Shown piece by piece: positions 8,234 to 15,864 of a DNA stretch of 35,779 nt (position 1 is the first letter of the stretch; the number at the start of each line of letters is the position of its first letter). The position numbers were made by a program, and so were the translations under genes. This stretch comes from an uncultured Prevotellaceae bacterium. GTDB taxonomy: Bacteria > Bacteroidota > Bacteroidia > Bacteroidales > Bacteroidaceae. The stretch covers positions 1-35,779 of the forward strand of contig ONFA01000044.1 in the NCBI GenBank assembly GCA_900316975.1, read 5' to 3'. The notes under the pieces were generated by a model. It was not told the origin of the DNA. It saw only the letters and a list, made by a program, of their open reading frames with translations, and did no database searches.

Positions 8234-9934
8234 TTATTCTAATATTTTTTTAGCCTCATCAGTCAAATAAGAAAAAATTTCATTTCTATCAATGACTACT
8301 TCTGGAGTCAAAAAGCCATAACCCAACTCATATTTCCTATAAACAAATTTTACTCCATTTTTAAGAAGATAAGGTTCCGTATGGGGCACTGGATTCTGAT
8401 AAAATTCTTCATCTAAGTACTGTGCATCATCTCCAAGACAATTAACCACGGCTCGTATCAATAATTGACGGAAGCTTGCGTTATTAACATTCTTTATGAT
8501 TTTAACTTTGCGCCCATCATCTTTTCGGAATGTACACCCATAAACATTGCGCCACCATGCAGCTCCCGCACCTCCATGAGTACCGAAGTCTATTGTTTGA
8601 TAGGTGATGTATTTTCCCGTTTCACATATTTTTTTTATTGACAAACTGTCTGCATACACTAATTCATCATAAGCTTCTATTTCTTTACGTTCTCTTGCGG
8701 TTTCCCTTAATTTCATCTTTCCCACATGATTAGTGAAAGCTTGTCCATCTTCCATATCACCTTTATATTGTGGCATATTTGAGTAGTCCCAACATGTGTT
8801 AAGCATCTCTATTATATGTCTACGTACAGATTCCACCAAAGCTATTGGTCCAGAGGTTGGGTAATCCAAATAAATAGCAACATCCGCATTTGATGTTCCA
8901 TGACAGTATTCAACCCTTCTGGTAACAAAAGGCTTATGTTTGTCTTCTTCATATTCTTGTGCAGTCATCACCCTTGCTGAAAAAGGATTATTTTCGCCTA
9001 ATGAGGAAGACCATGTTCCTTTATAAATGTCTTCTGAAAGTACGCCTGAAAAGCGTCCAATCTCATTTCCATGGTCATATTCCCACAATTGCATAGTCCC
9101 AACATCATCTATATATCCTGAAATCTTGACAACCTGAGATGATGGCTGACTATCATATTGCTCCGTTCCTTCCACATTATTGCCAGATATATGCAACTTC
9201 ATGCTAAAGCCTATATTCGAAATAGCACCCTTTAATACGAGTTCCTGGTTATTCAATGATGTTGTCGGCTCAATCGAATCCACAACTGTGGTATCTACGG
9301 CAATCGCTAAGTCATTATTTCTTGCCACATTTTTAGACACAACAAAAAGTCCACCAATCACCAACACCAAAGCGATAGTCCACAAGAGTATTTTCAAACC
9401 ACCATGATCTTTTCTTTTTCTTGTTCTTGCGACACCTGTTTTAGATGAAACAGACCTATCCTTTCCCAATTTTCTTTTTAACACATTTCGGAGACCTGCC
9501 AGCAAAGGAGTATCATATCCTTCATTTTTTTGAATACATACAAAGCCATACTTAGCAGATGCCTCTACGATTTCCTCATCCTTATCTATAATAGAAAACG
9601 TACGGCTGGAATCATTGCTTATGCTATAACTTATCGGAGGTAGTTTTGTTGCAGTGCTTTCCCAGTGTATGACTTCTTCACGAAGATAGGTGACGATACG
9701 CATTTTTGACAGCATCACGCCATTCAACAGCACGCATAGACCTATATACTGCCCCTCCTTGTCCAACTTACGCACATAGCCATAATACATGATGCTTTTG
9801 TCCCGATGGATGATGACTTGCGAAGGAGCATCAGCCTTTGCCTGAAACTCTTCATAAATCTCATGGGCGTAATCCTCTGGGTATTGAGTGTAACCTTCCC
9901 CTAGATTGCCAAAAACATAAGCGGAACTATTCAT
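8234..9934 (-). CDS. shared N-domain (internally deleted) + TM + RsiV/DUF3298 domain
   Basis: This 566-residue protein has the operon's common N-domain, but about 43 residues are missing in frame: after LLNGVMLSKM it jumps straight to RIVTYLREEV, skipping the region that reads ANLFAVFEKVVSEM to KQQEVE in relatives. A basic stretch (RKRKDHGG) and a TM helix (ILLWTIALVLVIGGLFVV, about 180-200) follow. The exported part ends in an RsiV/DUF3298-like domain (~345-566) with YPTSGPIALVESVRRHI, GTHGGAG and YLTDEAKKIL. That domain is known from anti-sigma factor RsiV, which binds lysozyme, and from PdaC-type proteins, so an envelope-facing sensing or binding role is plausible. It lies 3 bp after the protease gene and 15 bp before its broken duplicate. 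Confidence 0.8.
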   Translation of the reverse strand: MNSSAYVFGNLGEGYTQYPEDYAHEIYEEFQAKADAPSQVIIHRDKSIMYYGYVRKLDKEGQYIGLCVLLNGVMLSKMRIVTYLREEVIHWESTATKLPPISYSISNDSSRTFSIIDKDEEIVEASAKYGFVCIQKNEGYDTPLLAGLRNVLKRKLGKDRSVSSKTGVARTRKRKDHGGLKILLWTIALVLVIGGLFVVSKNVARNNDLAIAVDTTVVDSIEPTTSLNNQELVLKGAISNIGFSMKLHISGNNVEGTEQYDSQPSSQVVKISGYIDDVGTMQLWEYDHGNEIGRFSGVLSEDIYKGTWSSSLGENNPFSARVMTAQEYEEDKHKPFVTRRVEYCHGTSNADVAIYLDYPTSGPIALVESVRRHIIEMLNTCWDYSNMPQYKGDMEDGQAFTNHVGKMKLRETARERKEIEAYDELVYADSLSIKKICETGKYITYQTIDFGTHGGAGAAWWRNVYGCTFRKDDGRKVKIIKNVNNASFRQLLIRAVVNCLGDDAQYLDEEFYQNPVPHTEPYLLKNGVKFVYRKYELGYGFLTPEVVIDRNEIFSYLTDEAKKILE

Positions 9935-9937
9935 CGT

Positions 9938-10462
9938 TTACTTCAAATTAAATTTAAGCGTCTGATCTGTATTATCAATTGTGATGGTTGCCACCCTATC
10001 CAACACTTCATTACCCAACAGCAGAGGTGCTTGTACATTGCCTGACACAGTAGCTTTCACATCAGAGCAGGAAATACGGTTATCAATGACAACTTCCTTC
10101 AGATTGACCACCATATTCTCCACAATACTGCCATCAGCTATTTGCGACTTAGCCACACCAATAAAATCACCTTCAGATAATGCCCCCTTTTGGTACAGAT
10201 AATTTGCTTCTGCCACCGAAATGAGTGTACCAGAACAGCCTGTATCGAAAATCATATCGAAATCGACGCCATTCACCGTAACCTTCACATACTTTACTCC
10301 ATCCTCACTACGATAGGGAACAACCACTTCATCACCACTCTGTGCATACAAGCTTTCCTCTTCTGTAATCTCAGAATCATAATACACTGGTTTCCGTTTT
10401 TCTTTTCCACATGATATAAATAATATGGCTAAAAGAAAAATGATATAATAAGCATTTCTCAT
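9938..10462 (-). CDS. retropepsin-like aspartic protease lipoprotein
   Basis: This 174-residue protein begins with a lipoprotein signal peptide ending in the lipobox FISC (Cys18), so it is probably tethered to the envelope. The mature part is a single-domain clan AA (retroviral-type) aspartic protease. KVTVNGVDFDMIFDTGCSGTLIS holds the catalytic DTG at 73-75, and the C-terminal flap-side motif LLLGNEVLDRVATITID matches the family. Such one-domain proteases act as dimers. Its ATG shares one base with the stop of the preceding coiled-coil gene (TAATG), so translation is coupled. In this operon it could process or sense one of the exported partner domains; that is inference. Confidence 0.88.
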   Translation of the reverse strand: MRNAYYIIFLLAILFISCGKEKRKPVYYDSEITEEESLYAQSGDEVVVPYRSEDGVKYVKVTVNGVDFDMIFDTGCSGTLISVAEANYLYQKGALSEGDFIGVAKSQIADGSIVENMVVNLKEVVIDNRISCSDVKATVSGNVQAPLLLGNEVLDRVATITIDNTDQTLKFNLK

Positions 10463-11688
10463 TATTTTTTATTCTCTTCTTGTTGATGATCATTTACTAC
10501 CTTTTCTTTCTGTCTAAACGGAGATGGATGTTCATTCTCTTTTGTGTCATCAACTTCATCAAGGAGAACATCTGTCCCTCCTTCGGCTGTTGTTTGCTGT
10601 CCATATGTTGAAACCTCATCATTCTGTTGGGACGCAGTATCTGTTACGGTTTCAACAGTAGGAGTGGTTTTTTCTGGTTGAGGCTTTGGCTTCTCGTTGA
10701 AGGCAAGAACAAGAAAAACGACAAACACCAATAACAGAAAATTCACAAATGGAACTAATACGGAAACTTTTTTAAGCAGCGATGGTTGGGAAGATGCCAT
10801 TTGAGAAGAGTTTGCACCAGGAACTATTGCTCGCAACACCCGAGAAAGTTCCGACACAGGGTCTTTCAACGTAGCAACCAGTTGACCAACATGCTTGTTC
10901 TGTCCCGCACTTTGTAAATCCTTTTGCAATTGATTAACCGTCTTGTCACGTAATGACACTTCTTGCTGAAGAGCCGACACCTGAGCTTTTAATGGAGTAA
11001 GTGAAGCTTTCAGTTCCGACTTCTCCCTATCGCATTGTTGTCTAAGATTTTCAATCTGGCTATCATGTTGCTGTTGTATCTTCTTTTCTCGCATAGTAGG
11101 ATAATATGGAGAAACCATTATTTTCCCAGATTGCTTCATTACTTGCATGGCATCAGCTGTGGTCAACTCGTACAAGTTGAAAACGGAAGCGTTTCCACTA
11201 CCCGTAGCAAAACCGTCAAGTGGCATGAAACTATCTGCATAAAATCCGTTCTGTATCAGTTTTATAGTTTCTGCTTCAATCGTCTTGAGTTTAGTTTCCA
11301 CGTTTGCGAAATCAGAAAAAGTGTATTTCAGTTTCGATTTCTCCATTTTCAAAAGGGAACCACACACATATATGTTATAAATCGTATCAAGAATGCGATA
11401 CATGTTCATAACGTCCTTGCAATATGCATCCAGACGTAACGACAGCCCAAAGTAGGAGCCATCACGACCATCATAAGCAACCACATTCGGTGTTTGCGAT
11501 CCTACTGTTTTGTACACCAGATAGTTGTAATAGCAATACAGCTTACCTTTTGATGCACGATTCTGAATGAGAAACTTTACCTCATCTGTGCTGTGGTCAT
11601 AAAACGTACCAAAATAATTTCGGTCATCTTCTTTGCCCCAAAAGCCTTCGCCATTGGGAACTCCATGTATAAATAATTCCACTTCCAT
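10462..11688 (-). CDS. coiled-coil membrane protein with N-domain resembling the paralogues
   Basis: This 408-residue protein has no clear named family. Residues 1-~115 (FIHGVPNGEGFWG, KLYCYYNYLVYKT, GRDGSYFGLSLRLD, MYRILDTIYNIYVCGSLL) follow the same order of motifs as the shared N-domain of the downstream genes (FGNLGEGYTQYP, MYYGYVRKLD, YIGLCVLLNGV, LFAVFEKVVSEM). I infer that it is a distant version of that domain. Residues ~200-275 are a strong coiled coil (EKKIQQQHDSQIENLRQQ, LQQEVSLRDKTVNQLQKDL). A TM helix follows (FVNFLLLVFVVFLVLAF, ~312-330), then an acidic, Thr/Gln-rich tail outside the membrane. It lies 4 bp after the GTPase gene, which makes it the likely GTPase partner. Confidence 0.7.
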   Translation of the reverse strand: MEVELFIHGVPNGEGFWGKEDDRNYFGTFYDHSTDEVKFLIQNRASKGKLYCYYNYLVYKTVGSQTPNVVAYDGRDGSYFGLSLRLDAYCKDVMNMYRILDTIYNIYVCGSLLKMEKSKLKYTFSDFANVETKLKTIEAETIKLIQNGFYADSFMPLDGFATGSGNASVFNLYELTTADAMQVMKQSGKIMVSPYYPTMREKKIQQQHDSQIENLRQQCDREKSELKASLTPLKAQVSALQQEVSLRDKTVNQLQKDLQSAGQNKHVGQLVATLKDPVSELSRVLRAIVPGANSSQMASSQPSLLKKVSVLVPFVNFLLLVFVVFLVLAFNEKPKPQPEKTTPTVETVTDTASQQNDEVSTYGQQTTAEGGTDVLLDEVDDTKENEHPSPFRQKEKVVNDHQQEENKK

Positions 11689-11692
11689 AGTT

Positions 11693-12637
11693 CTAACCTC
11701 TTATGCGTTTTTGAATTATTTCCCAAAGTTTCCTCGGATAAACCTCATGCCCCTCCTCAAAAGTAAGGGTACCATCTGCTGCTTCTGAGAAATCTCCTGT
11801 TTGGAATGCCACAAAGTCAAAATTATTAGGCGCAAACCATTTTGTTATAGGATTTTCATTGGCAAATGGTACAAATATGTTCGGGTATAAAAACTTAGCA
11901 CGTTCCATTGTCTCTTTGTAATTAATCTTGCCTGGACCTATAACAAAAGGGGTTTCATCAATCTTATTGAAAACAAACATAATCTTGTCCTGTGGACGGA
12001 TTTTACTTTTCAGCTTATGGATTTTGTTCACATAGTTCTTTCGTTCTTCTACATCCATACGATTGTTTGTGCTATCTGGTTCCAGCATGATTGCCCATAT
12101 CTTACGATTGTTACTGTTTATTATCGCATTAACATATCTTGGGAATGCTGCCTTTGGATCACCTGGATTGAAATAATACTCACCTGGCCCTTCCAATATT
12201 TGACAAAGTGGGCGACCTTTCTGCATTACTTGCACCAACATGAAACTTATTTTACTAGTAGATTGTGCTGCGTCTTCGCTGTTTATCATCAAATCGAAAT
12301 TATCGCACATAGTCTTATAGTTCGTATCATAGGAAGGACGGAACGACGTCTCTGGTTGCACAGTGTAGCCCTTACTCTGCAAATACCTTGTCAAACGTAC
12401 CAATGTCATTGTTTTACCACATGACGGAGCTCCAAAAAGAATGATGAGTGGAGTTTTGTAATCGGCAATTGTCACTTTTATTTTGTTGGCATCGTTCAAT
12501 TCTTCCTCGCTTAAGCCATTGGTGTTTACAGAGGAATTGGAAGGTGTTTCTACCAACTGTGATGTTGTATCTGTCCCTAAATTCAGTGCCTCAGGTGTCT
12601 GCACTTCCTCGGAAGCGCCAAAATTCAAATCTGCCAT
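11693..12637 (-). CDS. P-loop GTPase, probable core of the operon
   Basis: This 314-residue soluble protein has a polar Asn/Thr-rich N-tail (1-50) and then a GTPase-like P-loop domain: Walker A GAPSCGKT at 69-76, a G3-like segment ILEGPGEYYF near 147-155 in place of DxxG, and a clear G4 motif FNKID at 223-227 that specifies guanine. No membrane segment is present. The overall plan resembles GTPases found beside membrane partners in multi-gene conflict or signalling loci, but I cannot name the family. It follows the four-TM gene by 15 bp and precedes the coiled-coil gene by 4 bp. Binding of GTP is a confident prediction; what it switches is unknown. Confidence 0.78.
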   Translation of the reverse strand: MADLNFGASEEVQTPEALNLGTDTTSQLVETPSNSSVNTNGLSEEELNDANKIKVTIADYKTPLIILFGAPSCGKTMTLVRLTRYLQSKGYTVQPETSFRPSYDTNYKTMCDNFDLMINSEDAAQSTSKISFMLVQVMQKGRPLCQILEGPGEYYFNPGDPKAAFPRYVNAIINSNNRKIWAIMLEPDSTNNRMDVEERKNYVNKIHKLKSKIRPQDKIMFVFNKIDETPFVIGPGKINYKETMERAKFLYPNIFVPFANENPITKWFAPNNFDFVAFQTGDFSEAADGTLTFEEGHEVYPRKLWEIIQKRIRG

Positions 12638-12652
12638 AACTAATATATTAAA

Positions 12653-13717
12653 TTAATAATCTTCTTTTTTGAATGCCAAATCAAAGAACATAAAGGCGGC
12701 AATATCGACCAATATGGATATGATAACCCAAAAGATGAAACCATGACCTGCAAATTCACCTTTCAAGAAGTCTTCCCAAACCTTAAATACATCAATCATT
12801 CGCTTTACTTTGGTAACAGGATTGTCCGCAGTATAAATTGCTTCATCTGCCTTTGATGAAAAATTGACAAACTCTTTGTTCTTCTTAATCGTATTATAAC
12901 CAGTATTGAGTTTGTCGCATACATCTTTAATATCTTCGGCATCATTCAAGTCTATTGTTTGATCATCTATGTATTTTTTAACCAAAGCCAAGTTTTCATC
13001 GTCATGCTTTACCTCTTTCAAATTATCCGTATTGGGAGATAGGATATGCGCCATAATATTGGTGGCTTTGGAATCTGCCAATATATAAACCTTGGTACGA
13101 TATGCATCACACAATTTATCACGATCTTGTTTGGAAGTCCCTTTAAAAGTCAGTGGCTCAATTTTATCTACACCTAACAAAGCTGCCATTCGTCTTAAAA
13201 TGTCCTTCGATTTAGGACCAAAACCTGGATTTGCTTCATTTTTAATTTCCGCTTCTAATTCTCCTAACAGCACATCAACATTATTTTTCAATTCATTCAC
13301 TTTAACTGCTGCTTGATTCTTGTTATTCGTATTATTTTTGATCTGCCCTAAATAACCACGAGTAGTTGAAATGTCTGTGGTCACCATATCATTTATGAGA
13401 GTACGATAAAAGAAAGTATGCGTATTTGTAGGCATACTACACACCAACCAGAAAATCAGAACAATGATAAGACCGCCTATCAATCGCATGCCTCTTTTCT
13501 CCATATATATGTTCTGATTTAGGCTGTCGACTATCATCTTCGTTCCTATCGAGGCAATAATAAAGAACCCTATCGTTACAACCCAACACATAGCCAATGG
13601 CCATGTCGAAAGTAATAGGTGTAAAGACTCAGCCGTTGCCCAACAGCTAACGGCAGCAAAAGCCGCAAAGGCGGCCACCCACAAAATTTTCAAATAGTTT
13701 TTTTGTTCCATAATCAT
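12653..13717 (-). CDS. four-TM membrane protein, first gene of the GTPase operon
   Basis: This 354-residue protein has hydrophobic segments near residues 9-29, 36-60 and 80-98, then a ~220-residue polar region rich in Lys, Asp and Asn (about 100-325), then a last TM helix (FWVIISILVDIAAFMFFDLAF). The large loop has coiled-coil-like stretches (VNELKNNVDVLLGELEAEI) and probably faces the periplasm. I recognise no named family. The start is ATG at 13717; a second in-frame ATG at 13711 is also possible. It is the first gene after the promoter at 13974-14005, with a leader of roughly 250 nt. Confidence 0.75.
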   Translation of the reverse strand: MIMEQKNYLKILWVAAFAAFAAVSCWATAESLHLLLSTWPLAMCWVVTIGFFIIASIGTKMIVDSLNQNIYMEKRGMRLIGGLIIVLIFWLVCSMPTNTHTFFYRTLINDMVTTDISTTRGYLGQIKNNTNNKNQAAVKVNELKNNVDVLLGELEAEIKNEANPGFGPKSKDILRRMAALLGVDKIEPLTFKGTSKQDRDKLCDAYRTKVYILADSKATNIMAHILSPNTDNLKEVKHDDENLALVKKYIDDQTIDLNDAEDIKDVCDKLNTGYNTIKKNKEFVNFSSKADEAIYTADNPVTKVKRMIDVFKVWEDFLKGEFAGHGFIFWVIISILVDIAAFMFFDLAFKKEDY

Positions 13718-13973
13718 GTATAGTTTAAGTTAGTTGTTTTTCTCTTTCTCCTTGAGAAGACCACACTAACTTTGGAACAAAAGAAAAGCGCAGCCTTCGT
13801 CGTAAATCCGCTCAGGCCTGCGACAGCCTCATACACCTTACAGAGAAGTCTGCGCCACAATAGGGCACATACTTCAAACAGTGTATGATTTTGTTCTCTT
13901 TTTTCCTTATTTCGAGGTCGCAGTTCGAGCGGAAATTTGAACAAAAATAGTTGTGTTCCGAAGAACACGATTG

Positions 13974-14005
13974 CAAATTAAATACATTTTTTACTACTCT
14001 CCAAA
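13974..14005 (-). promoter_or_regulatory. promoter of the GTPase operon
   Basis: Read on the minus strand: TTTG (14005-14002), a 20-bp spacer, then TTAATTTG (13981-13974), one mismatch to TAnnTTTG. This predicts a leader of about 250 nt before the ATG at 13717. The leader contains GCGCAG at 13788-13793, which can pair with CTGCGC at 13850-13855; on the minus strand this is followed by a T-rich run, so an attenuator is possible but unproven. Confidence 0.55.
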
Positions 14006-14040
14006 CATTTTTTCAACTTTTTTCACTTTTACATTATTTT

Positions 14041-14231
14041 TCTTTCAAATCCGTTTTTTGTACAAACGCAAATTAACCTATTAACCCTACGTTTCGCTGG
14101 AATGAGGAGTGAGGAATTAGGAAAGATGCGGTTGAGTGAGTGCAGAGGTCAAACTTGTTTGAACTATGCCGAGCATGAGCATCTTCGGCGAAGCCAATTA
14201 GGAGTTGCCATGCGGGATGTAAGCATGTACG
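14041..14231. repeat. intergenic stretch with short palindromes
   Basis: No gene is visible. Two short palindromes stand out: TCAAACTTGTTTGA at 14149-14162, and a GCCGA/TCGGC hairpin at 14168-14189 followed by GAAGCC. A related TTCGGCGAAGC string recurs at 17163-17173, so both may be remnants of one intergenic repeat type. Confidence 0.35.
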
Positions 14232-14396
14232 ATGGACCGCACCCTACAGTTTGACAAGGCTGTCGGTTGGTCGCGCTGGATGAAGAAGAACCCTGGTATT
14301 CATTACGATAATCCTCCATACGATGATGATTACAGTTTTGTCTTTGAGGATCCTGATTTCAATGATTTCATGGAGGATACTGACTCCATTGACTAA
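14232..14396 (+). CDS. possible 54-residue acidic protein
   Basis: An ATG at 14232 opens a 54-codon frame with a basic, tryptophan-containing start (MDRTLQFDKAVGWSRWMKKN) and a strongly acidic, aromatic tail (YDDDY, VFEDPDFNDFMEDTDSID). An in-frame stop lies 12 bases upstream, so the gene cannot be much longer. The residue bias, especially repeated Asp/Phe, looks like a real small protein rather than chance reading. It is followed by a strong terminator at 14487. I recognise no family, and no clear promoter is visible upstream. Confidence 0.45.
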   Translation: MDRTLQFDKAVGWSRWMKKNPGIHYDNPPYDDDYSFVFEDPDFNDFMEDTDSID

Positions 14397-14410
14397 AGGG
14401 AGTCAGCTCC

Positions 14411-14475
14411 CAGAAGTTGAAATGGGGAGTTAAAATGGAAGTTAAAGTGGGGAGTTGAAAGTGAAGTTGAAATGA
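14411..14475. repeat. AGTT(A/G)AA direct repeats with alternating 13/12-bp spacing
   Basis: AGTT occurs at 14415, 14428, 14440, 14453 and 14465, each followed by (A/G)AA. The spacing alternates 13, 12, 13, 12, so the true unit is 25 bp repeated about 2.5 times. It lies between the small ORF and its terminator. Confidence 0.6.
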
Positions 14476-14486
14476 CTGAAAGAGAG

Positions 14487-14524
14487 ACAAGGCGTAAACG
14501 ATGATTTGTTTACGCCTTGTTTTA
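14487..14524 (+). terminator. strong intrinsic terminator
   Basis: A perfect 13-bp stem (ACAAGGCGTAAAC 14487-14499 with GTTTACGCCTTGT 14508-14520) and an 8-base loop are followed by TTTTAT. It would end the transcript of the small ORF at 14232-14396. Confidence 0.85.
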
Positions 14525-14610
14525 TGCTTGAGGGTAAGACATTCAACGGATTTAAGAGGGGGAAAAGTGGATTTATCGTGTCACGAATAGGTCATGTAAA
14601 AAAAAAGCCG

Positions 14611-14618
14611 TACCTTCG
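14611..14618 (+). promoter_or_regulatory. probable -7 box of the DUF5063 operon
   Basis: TACCTTCG followed by CA is a common variant of TAnnTTTG and lies 10 bases before the ATG at 14628. No clean TTTG is found 20 bp upstream. The very short distance implies an almost leaderless mRNA. Confidence 0.4.
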
Positions 14619-14627
14619 CAGTCGATT

Positions 14628-15164
14628 ATGAAAAAAGAAGAAAAATCGCCCGTTTATAGTCGCAACGTGATGGAACTAGTCACGGTGGCTGTGGAGTATT
14701 GCGCATTCCTGGAACAGACGGAAGGGAAGACGCGCATGAGTTTTGTGGACACGCTGATGAAATTGCTTCCCCTACTCTATCTGAAGGCTGCGTTGCTGCC
14801 TAAGTATGAAATCCTGGACAATGATTATTATGCGGAGGATTTTGTGACGGAGGAGAATTATGACATCGTGCGTGCCAACATCAGTATCGTGATGGGAGAG
14901 AAGGATGATTATCTAGATGTGTTCATGGAGGACATGAAGTACAGCGAGACGCCCATCTTGGCTACGGTGAGTGAGAATCTGGCTGACATTTATCAGGAAC
15001 TGAAGAACTTTGTGATGGCGTATAAGAATGCTACCAATGAGGGACTGATGATGAATGCGCTTGCGGAAGTGAAGGAGGGGTTTCAGTTCAGTTGGGGACA
15101 GAAATTGGTGAATGTGCAACGGGCATTGCACGAAGTGCGCTATTCTGAAGAGGATGAATATTAA
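14628..15164 (+). CDS. DUF5063 family protein
   Basis: This 178-residue acidic, mostly helical protein matches the DUF5063 family, which in Bacteroidetes is usually encoded next to a 3'-5' exonuclease, as here. Visible features are VMELVTVAVEYCAFLEQ near the start, a Leu-rich segment (LMKLLPLLYLKAALLP) that is not long enough to be a convincing TM helix, and conserved EENYD and YLDVFMEDMKYSE blocks. Function is unknown. Its stop overlaps the start of the exonuclease gene by 11 bases, so the two are probably co-translated. Confidence 0.8.
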   Translation: MKKEEKSPVYSRNVMELVTVAVEYCAFLEQTEGKTRMSFVDTLMKLLPLLYLKAALLPKYEILDNDYYAEDFVTEENYDIVRANISIVMGEKDDYLDVFMEDMKYSETPILATVSENLADIYQELKNFVMAYKNATNEGLMMNALAEVKEGFQFSWGQKLVNVQRALHEVRYSEEDEY

Positions 15165-15834
15165 GAGTGTGGAAATGAAAGTAATCCAAGACAAATACGA
15201 GAAGAAGAAGATACAGACTTTGCCTTGCGTCCATTTCGAGGGACGCATCATTGTCATCTTTACAGAGAGGGATGCCGAAAAGGCTGTAGATTTTCTGATG
15301 AAACAAAAAGTGTTGGGTTTCGACACCGAGACTCGCCCATCGTTCCAGAAAGGCAAGATGCACCAAGTGGCATTGCTACAAGTGTCCACGCATGATGAAT
15401 GTTTCCTTTTCAGGCTCAACAGAATGGGCGTTCCAGACTCAGTTGTCCGATTGCTGGAAGACACCACCATCACAAAGGTGGGACTCTCACTCCAAGATGA
15501 CATGAGGATGCTGAATCAAAGGAGGAGATTCAAGCCAGGCACATTCGTGGAGTTGCAGAAGGAGGTGAAGGAAATCGGCATTGAAGACAACAGCCTGCAA
15601 AAGATCTTTGCCAACCTGTTTGGGGAGAAAATTTCGAAGGGGCAGCAATTGTCGAATTGGGAGGCTGATGTCCTGACCGAAGCGCAGCAGAAGTATGCAG
15701 CCACCGATGCGTGGGCATGCATCAAGATACACGAAGAAGTGACGAAGATGAAAAAGGAGAAGAACTTCATCCTGGAAAAAACCTCAGAAGAGCAACCCGT
15801 GACAACAGAACTTGTCGAAGCAACTCATGAATAG
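15154..15834 (+). CDS. 3'-5' exonuclease, RNase D/WRN-like (DEDD fold)
   Basis: This 226-residue protein carries a single DEDD-type 3'-5' exonuclease domain. Exo I is VLGFDTETRPSF (the Asp-Glu pair), the middle block is ITKVGLSLQDDMRML (third Asp in the LQDD segment), and Exo III is QQKYAATDAWACIKIHEEV (final Asp with the Y-x3-D pattern). It lacks a helicase or HRDC domain, as in the short stand-alone members. It probably trims DNA or RNA 3' ends. I chose ATG at 15154, which overlaps the DUF5063 stop; ATG at 15175 is an alternative. The last 30 residues are a charged tail. The methyltransferase gene follows after 30 bp. Confidence 0.88.
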   Translation: MNIKSVEMKVIQDKYEKKKIQTLPCVHFEGRIIVIFTERDAEKAVDFLMKQKVLGFDTETRPSFQKGKMHQVALLQVSTHDECFLFRLNRMGVPDSVVRLLEDTTITKVGLSLQDDMRMLNQRRRFKPGTFVELQKEVKEIGIEDNSLQKIFANLFGEKISKGQQLSNWEADVLTEAQQKYAATDAWACIKIHEEVTKMKKEKNFILEKTSEEQPVTTELVEATHE

Positions 15835-15864
15835 TCATCACGATTAAAGCAATATACACCATCA

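Noticed and set aside
13714..13968. 84-codon minus-strand frame ahead of the GTPase operon
   Set aside because: It falls in the predicted untranslated leader, overlaps the start of the first gene, and has no sensible protein composition.
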